This document shows positions 30,123-40,343 of a stretch of DNA of 64,000 nucleotides, piece after piece. The stretch is from contig CAWFYS010000013.1 of assembly GCA_963820075.1 (NCBI GenBank), positions 1-64,000 of the forward strand, read 5' to 3'. Positions within the stretch are counted from its first letter, which is position 1. Every line of letters starts with the position of its first letter. A program made the translations under genes and the position numbers. The notes below the pieces were generated by a model. The model saw only the letters and a list, made by a program, of their open reading frames with translations, did not search any database and had not been told where the DNA came from. The stretch comes from Kumtagia sp963820075 (GTDB taxonomy: Bacteria > Pseudomonadota > Alphaproteobacteria > Rhizobiales > Rhizobiaceae).

Positions 30123-31400
30123 CTACTTCTTGTTCTTCGCCATCCAGTCCTGCTGTTCCTTGGTCAGGTAAGCCGCCCATTCGTCGGCGACTTCCTTGGC
30201 CGAGCGCTGGCCGAGCAGCACTTCCTGGAAATTCTTGATGGCCACCTGGTCGACGAAGTTGCCGAGATTTTCGAGATGGGTCGGCGGGGTCACCATTTCG
30301 AACTTGTCGCCGTTGCTGAGTTCCTCGAACCAGCCCTTGAACTGCTCGGTCTTGAAATGGGCGTCCTGCTCGGCGCCGTCGTGAATCGGAATGACGCCAA
30401 CCATCTTCGCCCATTCGAGGTTGTTCTTGGGCGACAGAAGCGTTTCCATCAGCTTCCAGGACTTGTCCTTGGCCTCGGAATCGGCGAACATCGCCCAGCC
30501 GGCGTAACCCAAGGTCGGGTAGGATTTGCCGTTCGGTCCGGCCGGCATCGGCGCGACCGCGAAGTCGTCGGCGTTCATCTTCTCGGCTATGCCGATCAGG
30601 GCATCCGGGTCCTGGTCAAGCATGGCGCAGGTGCCGGAATAGAAGCCGGTCACGATCTCGTTGAAACCCCAGCTGACGCTGTCCTTCGGCGCGTAGCCGC
30701 TGTTGTAGAGCTCGGCCAGCGTCTCCAGGCCCTTGACCGAGCCGGGTTCGTTGATGGTCGAGGTGCCGTCCTCGTTGAAATACCCGCCCTTGCCATTGGC
30801 GATGTTCATGAACATGTGCATGCCGTTGAAGGCGCCCGGCCCGCCGCGCAAGCAGTAGCCGTATTTGCCTTCGAGAGCCGAGATCGTCTTGCTGGCCTCC
30901 ACGAACTCATCCAGCGTCGTCGGCGCATGATCCAGGCCGGCTTCCTTGAAGAGCTTCTTGTTCCAGAAAAGAGCCCGGATATAGTAGCCGTAGGGGATCA
31001 TGTACTGCGTGCCGCGGACGGTGGAGCCGAACTCCTTGGCGCGCTGGCCGAGCGTGGCGCCGTCCGCCCATTTGGCCATATACGGTCCAAGATCCTCCAA
31101 CTGGTCGTTATTGGCGTAAAGGCCCATCCAGCGCTCGGGCATCTCGACAATGTCGGGCGTGTCGCCGGCTTGCACCATGGTAAGAAACTTTTCGAAGGCC
31201 TGGCCCCAGGGAAGCGAGATGAGTTCGACCTTGACGCCCGGATTGGTCGTTTCGAACTCGGCGATCTGCTTCTTCAGGAATTCGGTGCGAGGCGGACTGG
31301 TGATCACTTCCACCATCTTGATGGTCGTGTCAGCCAGGGCGGTGCCCGCCGAAATTGCAAGCCCCGCCGCAGCCGCAAGCAAGATGCTCAGTCTTCTCAT
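30123..31400 (-). CDS. Extracellular solute-binding protein (family 1, CUT1 importer)
   Basis: This is the periplasmic receptor of the leftward importer. It has 425 residues with a Sec signal (MRRLSILLAAAAGLAISAG, cleavage after ALA). Family 1 features include NPGVKVELISLPWGQAFEKF, MVQAGDTPDIVEMPERWMG, YGYYIRALFWNKKLF and GYAGWAMFADSEAKDKSWKL. The ATG at 31400 follows GGGAGAC. A carbohydrate or glycerol-phosphate-like ligand is usual for this family; its linkage to a Cys/Met-type PLP enzyme could mean a sulfur-containing or amino-sugar ligand, which is inference. Confidence 0.92.
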   Translation of the reverse strand: MRRLSILLAAAAGLAISAGTALADTTIKMVEVITSPPRTEFLKKQIAEFETTNPGVKVELISLPWGQAFEKFLTMVQAGDTPDIVEMPERWMGLYANNDQLEDLGPYMAKWADGATLGQRAKEFGSTVRGTQYMIPYGYYIRALFWNKKLFKEAGLDHAPTTLDEFVEASKTISALEGKYGYCLRGGPGAFNGMHMFMNIANGKGGYFNEDGTSTINEPGSVKGLETLAELYNSGYAPKDSVSWGFNEIVTGFYSGTCAMLDQDPDALIGIAEKMNADDFAVAPMPAGPNGKSYPTLGYAGWAMFADSEAKDKSWKLMETLLSPKNNLEWAKMVGVIPIHDGAEQDAHFKTEQFKGWFEELSNGDKFEMVTPPTHLENLGNFVDQVAIKNFQEVLLGQRSAKEVADEWAAYLTKEQQDWMAKNKK

Positions 31401-31429
31401 GTTCAAGTCTCCCATTTTGAACTGATCTG

Positions 31430-32617
31430 TTATTTCGTTGCTTTTTTGAACGCCTCCGCAACGTCCGACCAAAGATCCTCGACGCTCTCCAATCCGACAT
31501 TGAAGCGGATGGTCCGCGGGCTGACGCCGAAGCGGGCCATGGAATTCACGCCCGGAGTTTGCTCGAGCGAAGCCTTCGCCGGCACGACCAGGCTCTCGTG
31601 CCCGCCCCAGCTCACGCCGATGCGGAAATATTTGAGTGCATCGACGAAAGCCGGAATGTCCACGTTTTCCGTCACCTCGAAGGAGAACAGGCCCGCATAG
31701 CCGGCGAGCGTCGCCTTGCCCGGGTGGTTCGAATAGGCCGGATGATTGATCCGCTCGACATAGGGATGCGCCTTCAGGCGCTCCGCCATTATCAGGCCGC
31801 TCTTCATGTGATGCGGCAGGCGCAGCGGCAGGGTGCGCAGCCCGCGCAGCAATAACCAGGCATCGAAAGGCGACAGCTTGCCGCCGAGGGAGGAATAGGT
31901 CTGTTCGTTGATCCGGTCGATGTGGGCGGCGGAGCCCGCGACCACGCCCGCGACCGTATCGCTGTGTCCGCCGAGATATTTCGACGCCGAGTGAAGGACG
32001 AGATCGACGCCGTGCAGGATCGGCTTCTGGAAGATGGGCGTTGCCCAGGAATTGTCGATCGTGGTGACGATGCCGAGTTCCCTGGCCAGCCGGGTCAGAT
32101 GCGCGAGATCCTGCAGCTCGAACATCATCGAGGTGGGACTCTCCAGATAGAGCAGTTTCGCGCCGGGCAGCGCCGCGGCCACCGCGTCGGGGTCCGAGCC
32201 GTCGACATAGTCGACCTTGATGTCCATCCGAGGAAACAGCCGCTCGAACAGGCGGTAGGCATCGCCATAGCAATTGCGGACCGCCACGATACGCTCGCCC
32301 GCGCCGACGAAAGCGAGCACGGTGGCGCTGATCGCCGCCATGCCGCTTGAAAAGCCGCGCGCGGCCTCGGCTCCCTCGAGCGCGGCCAGACGCGCCTCGA
32401 ATTCCATGACCGTCGGGTTGTCGCCGCGCGTGTAGATGGGTTGACGCCGCCGGCCGGCGAAGGTGTCGGCCATTTCGGCGTAGCTGGCAAAGGTGAAAAG
32501 CGAAGTCTGGTAGATGGGCGGCACCACGGCGCCGCCGGGGAACGGCTCGTCATGCGCCAGAAGCGTTGCCGCCTCGGCGACATAATCCCTGTCGAAGTGA
32601 GTGGCACGATCGGTCAT
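31430..32617 (-). CDS. Cys/Met metabolism PLP-dependent enzyme (cystathionine gamma-synthase/lyase type)
   Basis: The 395-residue enzyme uses pyridoxal phosphate for gamma- or beta-elimination or replacement on sulfur amino acids. Visible are YTRGDNPTVMEFEARLAALE, the cofactor-stacking segment GFSSGMAAISATV, the Asp of TTIDNSWATP, and the Schiff-base lysine in HSASKYLGGHSDT. The start overlaps the end of the regulator gene by four bases (ATGA), so the two are coupled. It lies directly upstream of the importer genes, implying that the imported compound is its substrate or a related thiol. The specific reaction is not assigned. Confidence 0.88.
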   Translation of the reverse strand: MTDRATHFDRDYVAEAATLLAHDEPFPGGAVVPPIYQTSLFTFASYAEMADTFAGRRRQPIYTRGDNPTVMEFEARLAALEGAEAARGFSSGMAAISATVLAFVGAGERIVAVRNCYGDAYRLFERLFPRMDIKVDYVDGSDPDAVAAALPGAKLLYLESPTSMMFELQDLAHLTRLARELGIVTTIDNSWATPIFQKPILHGVDLVLHSASKYLGGHSDTVAGVVAGSAAHIDRINEQTYSSLGGKLSPFDAWLLLRGLRTLPLRLPHHMKSGLIMAERLKAHPYVERINHPAYSNHPGKATLAGYAGLFSFEVTENVDIPAFVDALKYFRIGVSWGGHESLVVPAKASLEQTPGVNSMARFGVSPRTIRFNVGLESVEDLWSDVAEAFKKATK

Positions 32618-33348
32618 GCGCGCTCCGCGGATTTGAGCTTGGCCGCACCGCGCTTCAGGTCGGCTTCCACCGTGGCGATCAGCTTCAGCGCTTCGGCGCG
32701 CGCGCCCTCGGCGTCGCGGGCGGCAATGCGTTCGTACATGGCGCGGTGGAAGGGAAAGCTCGCATGGCCGAAATCCCGCACCCCGAGCGGATGCTCCCAG
32801 AAGCGATGGAACATCTCGTGCATGGCGGAGATGATCTGCTCGAACAGCGGATTGCCCGACGCCCTATAGATCGACTGGTGAAACTCCCAATCCTCCTCGG
32901 CCGACATGCCGGCGCGGGCATGAAACGCCTGCTCCATGGCTTCGAGCTTGTGGCCGATGACGATGATATCAGCCTTGCCGGCACGCCTGGCGCAAAGGGC
33001 CGCCGCCTCGGCCTCCAGGGCCCGGCGGATGTCCAACGTCTGCATCAAGCCGGCAAAGTCGTTGCCGCCGGCGACGGTCAGCGGCATGTGGAGCATGTCG
33101 GGCGACACGGCCGCCTTCAGATAGGTTCCGCTGCCCTGACGGCGCTCGACGAGGCCGAGACCCTCCCAGCGCGTCAGCGCCTCACGCACCGTATTGCGGC
33201 TGACTTTCAGATGGTCGGCGAGAATGCGCTCGGTCGGCAGCTTTTCCCCGAGACCCAGCGCTTCCTGTTCGACAAAGCGCGCCAATGCGGTCAGCACGGC
33301 ATCGTCTCGCCCTGTCGTCTGGATGGGTGAGAGGCTGGACTCAGTCAC
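32614..33348 (-). CDS. GntR/FadR-family transcriptional regulator (operon regulator)
   Basis: The 244 residues have an N-terminal winged helix (LPTERILADHLKVSRNTVREA, residues about 40-60) and an all-helical FCD ligand-binding domain with the metal-site residues in EDWEFHQSIYRASGNPL and HEMFHRF. It is the first gene of the leftward operon and probably autoregulates it. The FCD domain usually binds a small carboxylate or metabolite, here likely a product of the imported compound. Confidence 0.9.
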   Translation of the reverse strand: MTESSLSPIQTTGRDDAVLTALARFVEQEALGLGEKLPTERILADHLKVSRNTVREALTRWEGLGLVERRQGSGTYLKAAVSPDMLHMPLTVAGGNDFAGLMQTLDIRRALEAEAAALCARRAGKADIIVIGHKLEAMEQAFHARAGMSAEEDWEFHQSIYRASGNPLFEQIISAMHEMFHRFWEHPLGVRDFGHASFPFHRAMYERIAARDAEGARAEALKLIATVEADLKRGAAKLKSAERA

Positions 33349-33448
33349 GGTCGGTCGCCATGTGGTTCAATGGCCCAACCAATTAGACGGCCAAATCAAA
33401 GGTGTCAACATAGCGCTTGAAGCAAGTTGGACGGCTTCCACCCGCCGA

Positions 33449-34901
33449 TCAGAATATGCCTCCGATGCCGATGCCCGCGCCGATGTCCGGTGGGGGAGCG
33501 GCGGGCCTGCTGCGCGCGGTGCGGGGGGGCTTGCGATCGGCGCGGCTGGTGGTGGCCTTTGTCTTCTTGCCAGTCGATTGCTTATTGAGAGTCGCCGTCT
33601 TGGGCGCGGCCACCGGCTGCCGGCAGATACGTCCCGAGCGCAGGAACAGATCGCCCAGCAATTCGACGCTCGGTTCCAGAACGCCCTCATTCTGCTTGGT
33701 GCGCTTCAGATAGTCGCTGAGCGCCCGCCGCGAACCCGGACCCCACTCGCCGTCGACCTGCTGACGGTAGCATCCGACACGCGAAAGCTCCGTCTGGACG
33801 CGGCGATTGAGGTCGAAGGCAGGCGCGTTTTCCTGTGTTTCCTGCGACTTGCCCAGTACCAGAAGCGATTCGATATCGGACGCCACGGTCTTGCGATCAC
33901 CAAGATCGAGGCTGGCAAGCTGCTGGCCGGCCGGCTCCGTGGGGGAGGCATCGACCGAACGCAGGGTGGGTAGCTGCCGGCCAAGCAGGAGCACGGTGCT
34001 TTGCAGGTCTGTGTCGGCCGAAGCGAGTTGCACGAGAAGTTTCTCCTTCATGCTCGGCACTTCGAGAATGCGGTTGAGCGTGGCGCTGAGTTCGCGCGAA
34101 TCGATGACCTGCTGCTCGGTGAAATAGAACTGTTCGCGCAGGTTCGACTGGTCCCAAGGCACCTGCTTGCCGAGCGTCAGCCGCTCGGTCTCGTTGCGCA
34201 CGCGTATCATCATGTCCGAGATGCTGAGGCCCGGAAATTCCAGGCTCTGCAGAAGTGCGCTCGTGAAGGGGCTGTTGGTGCCGGAGCCGTCCACCGTCAC
34301 ATTGCCGGGCTGGGTGGCAAAGGCGATGAAACTGTTTTCACCCACTTCAACCTGCGCCAGACCGTCGCCCGCCCCGCCGGTGCCGGTGCCGAGCGGGCTG
34401 TTGCGGCAGGCGTCCAGGAAAATGAAGGTCTGGCGTTCCCGGCTGGCAAAGTGCGCTATCACATCGTTGAGCTTGATGGCGCGCTCGGTGAGCTTTCCGA
34501 CGCTCTCCGGATCGAGCGTGTCGACGGGAAGCAGATAGTTCTCGCCGCTGATTTGAATGCCGTGACCGGCATAGAAGATCAGAACGGAGCTGTAGGCCGA
34601 CGAGCTTCGGCTGGTACCTTCGAAAAAGTTCGTCCATCTGCGCGGACGTAAGGTTGATTCCCGTCGCCACCTCGAAGTTCAGCCGCTTGAGCGACTCGGA
34701 GAGCCGTGTCGCATCGTTCGACGCGTTGGCGAGGTCTTCGTAGCGGGAACTTGAGTAGGCGGAATTGCCGATGACGATCGCCAGGCGCGGGCGCGCCGCC
34801 TCGTCGACGCCAGATTCCGTTGCCGCGACCGCAGATGCTACGCCGGCAAGCGTCGCTGCAAGCCACAGGAGAACGCTCAGCAGGCGCCGGGAAACATTCA
34901 T
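33449..34901 (-). pseudogene. Caspase-like (peptidase C14) secreted protein, one homopolymer frameshift
   Basis: The protein has a signal peptide (SRRLLSVLLWLAATLAGVAS) followed by a caspase fold: RLAIVIGNSAYSSSRYEDL, then after the frameshift the catalytic His in LIFYAGHGIQ and the catalytic Cys in FLDACRNSPLG. A C-terminal region holds a peptidoglycan-binding-like repeat (QVDGEWGPGSRRALSDYL) and a basic Pro-rich tail ending DIGAGIGIGGIF. The reading frame changes in a run of five A at 34623-34627; four would restore ELFEGTSRSSSAYSS. With catalytic dyad and flanks intact, this is probably a sequence error or a very recent mutation. Its role is unknown. Confidence 0.75.
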
Positions 34902-35104
34902 CTCGAGACCGTCCATTGCTTGGCGGCGTAACGCCGGCCCGCGCAAAGTTTATTGCACGGCGGCGGCTTTGTACATCAATATAGCCTCCCGAAACGCCTG
35001 CTGGAAGCTGCAATGCGACGACGGTCCCGGACCGGCATAATTCGTAGTGGCCCGAGATTGCGCGGCGCAGCCTGCCGTGGCGATGGCGCGTTCGCCTGGT
35101 CGCC

Positions 35105-35833
35105 ATGAAGGCCAGGATAAACGTCGCCATGCCGGTTTACGGCTCGCAGTTCACAAGCGCCTTCATGCGCAGCATGTTTCCTCTCCTGCTTGGCGGCAGC
35201 CGGCAGGTCGGCTTTTCCTTCTCGGAGATCGACTATTCGGACATCGTGGTTTCGCGAAATTATCTGATCTCGAATTTCTATTTCAACAAGAAGGACTGCA
35301 GTCACATCCTGATGGTGGACTGCGACATGGGCTTTCCGGCCGAACTTGTCGGGGCGATGCTGGCTTTCGATAAGCCGGTTGTCGGAGTGATTTACCCGAA
35401 GCGCCAGGTGGATCTGCGAAAACTGCACGCGCAGGCGGATATGCCGTTCGAGAGGGCGCTCGCCCGCAGCCTCGATTTTGTCGGCTCGATCCGGCAGCCG
35501 CGGACCATTTCGGGGAGTTTCATGCGCATGGACTGGTGCGGCGCCGGAATACTGCTGATTTCGCGGCAATGTGTGGATGCGATGGTCGCTTCGCTGCCGG
35601 AAATCGTCGACGACGGAACCTTCCGCTCCTACGCATTCGGGCCGCGGTTTGAATCGTTTCTGACCCCGTTCGACAAGATCAGGACCAACGCTGCCGAATT
35701 GCCCGAGGACAAGGCGTTCTGCAATCGATGGGTGGAGGGGTGCGGCGGCGAGATCTGGGCGTGCTGCGACCGAAAGGTAAGCCACGTCGGAACGCTGACG
35801 GTGAGCGCGGCCTATTCAGACCTGTGGAAATGA
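35105..35833 (+). CDS. Glycosyltransferase-like (GT-A fold) protein
   Basis: The 242 residues begin MKARINVAMPVYGSQFTSAF, which resembles the first strand of GT-A transferases. HILMVDCDMGFPAELVGAML carries a DxD-like motif for metal and nucleotide sugar, and DWCGAGILLISRQC resembles the acceptor-side region. There is no membrane helix. The assignment rests on these patterns only. It could modify surface polysaccharide. No obvious ribosome binding site precedes the ATG. Confidence 0.55.
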   Translation: MKARINVAMPVYGSQFTSAFMRSMFPLLLGGSRQVGFSFSEIDYSDIVVSRNYLISNFYFNKKDCSHILMVDCDMGFPAELVGAMLAFDKPVVGVIYPKRQVDLRKLHAQADMPFERALARSLDFVGSIRQPRTISGSFMRMDWCGAGILLISRQCVDAMVASLPEIVDDGTFRSYAFGPRFESFLTPFDKIRTNAAELPEDKAFCNRWVEGCGGEIWACCDRKVSHVGTLTVSAAYSDLWK

Positions 35834-35923
35834 TCGCGCATGAAGCCGCCGGCTTTTGCTGTTGCGGTGCAGCGAGTTCCCGGCATTTGTTTAGAGATTG
35901 GTAACACTTCGAATACCCGCCAG

Positions 35924-36091
35924 CCGGAATAGTGGCAGAGACGACACATCCGCCGGACATTAGGTGACCGGCGATGGCGGCGATACGATAATGCATTGCG
36001 TGTTGGCTGGAGCTTATCTACCGATTTACCGGTGGATGGGCAGTCTCTGCCGGGACCGATTCGCGGGCCGGACCGGCAATCGGGAGGCAGT
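35924..36091 (+). repeat. Upstream region duplicated at 39984-40122
   Basis: This stretch before the autotransporter start (AATAGTGGC, GACGACACA, CCGGCGATGGCG, GTTGGCTGGAGCTT, ACCGGTGG) recurs in the same order and orientation at 39984-40122, before the remnant autotransporter. It therefore contains the shared promoter and leader. The match shows that the whole unit was duplicated. Confidence 0.75.
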
Positions 36092-39000
36092 ATGAGGGGT
36101 AAAACCAGGGCAGCCCAACTTGCCGGCGTCTCGGCGCTGGCCATAATGGCATCGTTGACGCTTGTCCCCACTCCGGCGGTTGCTTGCGAGGCGGTTGCCA
36201 ACGTGACCGACGGCTGAGACTGATTTCGTCACCGTGACGTGCGTGATGACCCGAATGTCGCCGATCGAGAATTCGCTTTTCACGACCAGCCACGACGGAG
36301 ATCCGGCAGCACTGATTTTCTACGATGGTTCGGAGAGACGATTTTGTGACCGTCGAGGGCGGCGTAATCTGAACCCATCTTATCGCCGGTGGTCCGCCGA
36401 CACCGCCCGCCTATGAACTCATTGGAGTTGAGCGCTCGATCCGAGCACGATCGCACTGCAGACTTTGGGCGGTAATGATACGGTTACGATCAACGGCGGC
36501 ATTGTTGTGGGCGACATCGAAACCGGTGTCGGCGACGACACGAGTTACGATCGACGGCGGCGTCGTCTTCGGGGACGTGTTCTATGGCAATACCTGTCAA
36601 TTTTCGAGCAGGGCGACGATACGATGTTCGGCTGGCGAGGAACGGCGTCGCGATCTGCGGAGGATCGATCTTCGCCGGCGATGGCGCCGACAAGGTGACG
36701 GTTTCCGGAACGGGGCTGATCGGCGTTGACGGAGGGCGACCGATTCGGTATCGCTCGGAGACGATGACGACATTTCGTGATGAGCGGCGGCTCGCTGCGA
36801 GCGGCGTCAGCGGAAATTCGGCAACGACACGATCGGGTGTCGGAACGGCGCAGATAGTCGGCGACATCGACGGCGGCGAAGGCAACGACACGATCGCGGT
36901 ATCGGGCGGCTCGATTCGGACGTTTCGGGATGGCGACGACATATTCTCCATGAGCGGCGGCACGTTGGCCGGAGCGGTCATCGGCGGCACCGGCAACGAC
37001 CAGATCGCGGTGTCGGGCGGCCGATCATGAGCTCGTGTTCGGCGATGGCGATGGTTCGGAACCCGGCAATGACACGATCAGCGTTTCGGCGGGTCGGTTG
37101 CGGCACGATATCGCGGATGCCGGCGACGACATATTCTCCATGAGCGGCGGCACGTTGGCCGGAGCGGTCATCGGCGGCACCGGCAACGACCGATCGCGGT
37201 GTCGGGCGGCCGTATCATGGGCTCTGTGTTCGGCGATGGCGATGGGTCGGAACCCGGCAATGACACGATCAACGTTTCAGGCGGGACGATTGACGGCACG
37301 ATATTCGCGGATGCCGGCGACGACCAGGTCACCGTGAGCGGCGGAACTGTCGAAGGCTCGGTTCTCGGCGGCGACGGCGACGACAAGGTCACCGTCAGCG
37401 GCGGCACGATCAAGGGCGGCATCAACGCCGAGACAGTGCAACTCAACGGCGGGACGATTCTCGGCGACATCACCGGCCTGTCGGAAAACACGCTGATCAT
37501 CCAGGCGGAGAACCTTTCGCTGCGGGACGGCGTTCTGTTCCAGGGCACGAACGTGGTCGGAACCGTCACCGGCACGAATATCCTCAGCGGCTCCATCAAT
37601 TTCGCCGGCTTCTCCAGCGTCACGCTCGATGGCCAGTCGACGCTTCGGCTCGCGCCGGGGGTTCAGCAGATCGCCAGCCTGCAGGTGCTCGACGGGTCGA
37701 CGCTTCAGATCGCCGGGCCCGGTCAGTCTGGTTTCGCCCACCGGCGGTCCGGGCAATCTGGTGGTCACCAATGCGACGATCAGCATGCAGAACGGCAGTC
37801 CGACGGATGTCTTCAACGTCGGAGATATCTGCTCTCAACAATGCCACGATCGCGATCGACGTGAATGCCCAGCAGGGTCTGTCCGATCTGATCTCGGCGG
37901 CCGGTGCATATCGGCCTCCGGCGCGAACCTCATTTCGGTCAATCTTGTCGGACCCGACTTCGTCAACGCCAGTGTGGTTCCGCTTGCTCCGATAACGGGC
38001 GAGACCGCGCCCGGCGGGAGGTTCTCCATCGGCTCTCTTCTCCGTCACCGGCAATCCGTCGACCCTGGCCGCGTTGTTCCAGTTCAGCGTGATTACCGGC
38101 CCCGGCGGCGGTCTCTATCTTTTGGTCACCCCCACGGCGGAAGTGTTGACGACTATTCTGGAACCGAGGGCCGCGATCAATTCGCAGCCGATCGAAACGG
38201 TCATGATGACCGTCTACGACATACTGAACGATACCGTGCTGACGCATTTCAACCTGCTTGTCAGCGCGAACCGGGCGGATGCGGCCCCCAGCTTCGGTAT
38301 CTACGCCTCCGGCCAGGCCGCCTATGTGAAGCATGACGGATTCGATATTACCGGTGGCGGCATTTCCGGTCCAGGGTCCGGGCTTCACCGCGAATGATTT
38401 TTCGCTGGCTGCCAGCGTCGAACTCAATGCCGCGGAGTATTTCGGCATCGACCAATCCTACGGGCTCGACGTGGGCGTATTCGGCGGCTACGCGTCCTCC
38501 GCGGTCGAACTCGATCCGACGCAGTTCTTCGACGATATCGGCCAGGGCGACAACAAGAGCGCGATGATCGGCAGCTACGGCTTGTTCCGCCAGGGCACGT
38601 CCTACGGACTGGTTTCGGCGACGGGCTTCTTCGGCAATACAGACATCACCAACGATATACTGAGTTCCACGGGTGAGTACGCTACCGCCGGCGTCGCCGT
38701 GACCGGCAGCGCGGGCCATGTCTACCAGATCAACGACAACTGGCGCTTCGACCTGCGCGGCGGCATACTTGGCGTCTACTTCCAGGGCGACCCGTTCGAG
38801 GACAGTCAGGGCAACGATTTCGGCCGCTCCCGCATTTCGTTCGGCGCCGTGAAGCTCGAGCCCGGCATCTTCGCGCAATATCCAATGGAGGACGGACGCA
38901 TCCTCAGCCCATACGCCCGCCTGGACCTGACACAGCGCTTCGGCTACGAGAATACAAGCAGCCTTGAGGGGGTCGACTACTATTTCGACGATTCCGATTT

Positions 39001-39133
39001 CTCCCTCAGCCTGTCAGGCGGCGTGAATTACCAGGTGACGAAAACGACGACCTTGAGTTCGGAACTGCGGTCCAAATATTCGGACGACAGCACGACGTTT
39101 GCCGGCAAGATCGGGATCAAGGCAAGGTTCTGA
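36092..39133 (+). CDS. Autotransporter (type Va) adhesin-like protein, passenger frameshifted
   Basis: The ATG at 36092, preceded by GGGAGG, starts a Sec signal peptide (AAQLAGVSALAIMASLTLV, then AVA). The passenger consists of repeats such as GNDTINVSGGTIDG and GDDKVTVSGGTI, a predicted beta-helix. The C-terminal 260 residues form an autotransporter beta-barrel, beginning near SFGIYASGQAAYVKHDGF and ending GKIGIKARF with a terminal aromatic residue. Many single-base indels lie between 36200 and 38380, whereas the barrel is clean. A near-duplicate of about 191 bp occurs inside the passenger (anchor TTCGGCGATGGCG at 37038 and 37229). The downstream IalB gene starts two bases after the stop. 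Confidence 0.8.
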
Positions 39134-39135
39134 GC

Positions 39136-39753
39136 GTGTCCCCGTCGCGTCTCGCCCGGCAGAAGCTGAACCGACTAAGCAGACTTGCGTGGCTTCGCCC
39201 ACGCTTCGCCTGCTTAGCCTCTTGTTTTGTCGCAGGTTTCTGTCGGAAAACCGTGACACACTTTTCCGGAACCTGCTTAGTGCTGGCAGCCGCATTTTCG
39301 CTGCATGCCGGGTTCACATCCGCACAGGAGAGCAAGCCGCCCGAGCAGGCGGCTCCTCAGACCTGGACGCTGAACTGCTCAGGTGCCGCGGCGCAGTCGG
39401 AACTGGCGTGCACCTTGAGTCAGGTTCTCATCGTCAAGGACAGCAACAAGCGGGTTCTGACAGCCGTCGTTGCAAAGCGTGACGGCGGTTTCCTGCTCAA
39501 CCTCGGCTTGCCGCACGGTCTCAATCTGCCGAAGGGCGTCGACATCTGGATCGACGAGGCCGCACGAAAGACATATCCGATCGTGACCGCCGATCAGAAG
39601 GGAAGCTATGCGATGATCGCGCTCGACGAGGCGCTGATCGGCGCGTTGAAGAAGGGCAGCCTGCTCAATGTGGCCGTGACCGCCCATGCGGGAAACGAGA
39701 TCATTCTGCAACTCTCGCTGACCGGCTTCTCGGCGGGCTTTTCCCGACTTTAA
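39136..39753 (+). CDS. IalB-family (invasion-associated locus B) protein, MITE in signal peptide
   Basis: The GTG start is two bases after the autotransporter stop, so translation is probably coupled. The mature part (from QESKPPEQAAPQTWTLNCSG) is an IalB-like periplasmic domain with a Cys pair (NCSG and LACTLS) and is almost identical to the paralog at 40344. Compared with that paralog, 34 residues are inserted between RQKLNRL and VLAAAFSLHAG, exactly where a 104-bp MITE-like element lies (39173-39276). The insertion adds 102 bp and keeps the frame, but loads the N-region with Cys, Arg and Phe residues. Export may be impaired or a later start used. Confidence 0.85.
   Translation: MSPSRLARQKLNRLSRLAWLRPRFACLASCFVAGFCRKTVTHFSGTCLVLAAAFSLHAGFTSAQESKPPEQAAPQTWTLNCSGAAAQSELACTLSQVLIVKDSNKRVLTAVVAKRDGGFLLNLGLPHGLNLPKGVDIWIDEAARKTYPIVTADQKGSYAMIALDEALIGALKKGSLLNVAVTAHAGNEIILQLSLTGFSAGFSRL
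39173..39276 (+). mobile_element. MITE-like element, copy 1, in the IalB gene
   Basis: The 104 bp including TA at both ends has inverted termini TAAGCAG and CTGCTTA. The interior contains two hairpins: GCGTGG-CTTCG-CCCACGC, and CGGAAAA with TTTTCCG. The TA at each end matches the target duplication made by IS630/Tc1-type transposases. The copy at 58657 has the same length and about two base differences. No transposase is encoded, so it would need help in trans. Confidence 0.85.
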
Positions 39754-39983
39754 GCTGTGCGACATGCGCCCCGGAACGCGCGATGCAAACGGGTCGCGCC
39801 TCCCCACCGGACCCATTTCGCATGCGGCAGGCCGCTCGAAGAGGGAACTCTCGCAATCTCCGCAAGCCCAAATCACGTCGGGATGCCACGGTCGGTGACG
39901 ACTATTCCGATTGACGCCGCCGCGTAGCCGTCCCGGCTTTTGGATTGGAATCAGCACGGCTCTTGAATTCACCTTAAGAACCA

Positions 39984-40343
39984 ATAGTGGCGGGGACGAC
40001 ACAGACGCCCGGAGATTGCCGATCCGGCGATGGCGACGCCGCGATGGCTCATTGCTTGTTGGCCGGAGCTTGACTACCGGTGGAACTGGCAAATCGATGG
40101 TTTCATCGGGCAACGGGGTAAAATGAGGGGGAGGGGCAGGTCGGCTCACTTTGCCGGCGCTTCAGCGTCTGTCCTCTCCGTCGCCGGCGGCCGCGTTGGC
40201 CAGCATTTCCGGCGATGATGGAAGCGGCGAATTCACCATGTCCGACGGTTGCTTCAAGGGCCGGTGTTCGGCGGCGGCAAGCGGATCACCGCGTCCGCCA
40301 CCAGCATTTTGCCGGCAGGATTGGACTGAAAGCGAGGTTGAAC
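39984..40343 (+). pseudogene. Remnant of a second autotransporter gene
   Basis: The 5' leader matches 35924-36091. An ATG at 40123 begins MRGRGRSAHFAGASASVLS, clearly related to the autotransporter start MRGKTRAAQLAGVSALAIM. A short fragment follows that resembles the passenger repeat (CACCATGTCCGACGG compared with CTCCATGAGCGGCGG near 36951). Almost all of the passenger and the whole barrel are missing, then the second IalB gene begins. The unit autotransporter-IalB was therefore duplicated in tandem and the second autotransporter was deleted internally. Confidence 0.7.

Noticed and set aside
39136..39280. The long N-terminus of the first IalB protein as a new domain
   Set aside because: It is fully explained by the in-frame MITE-like insertion.
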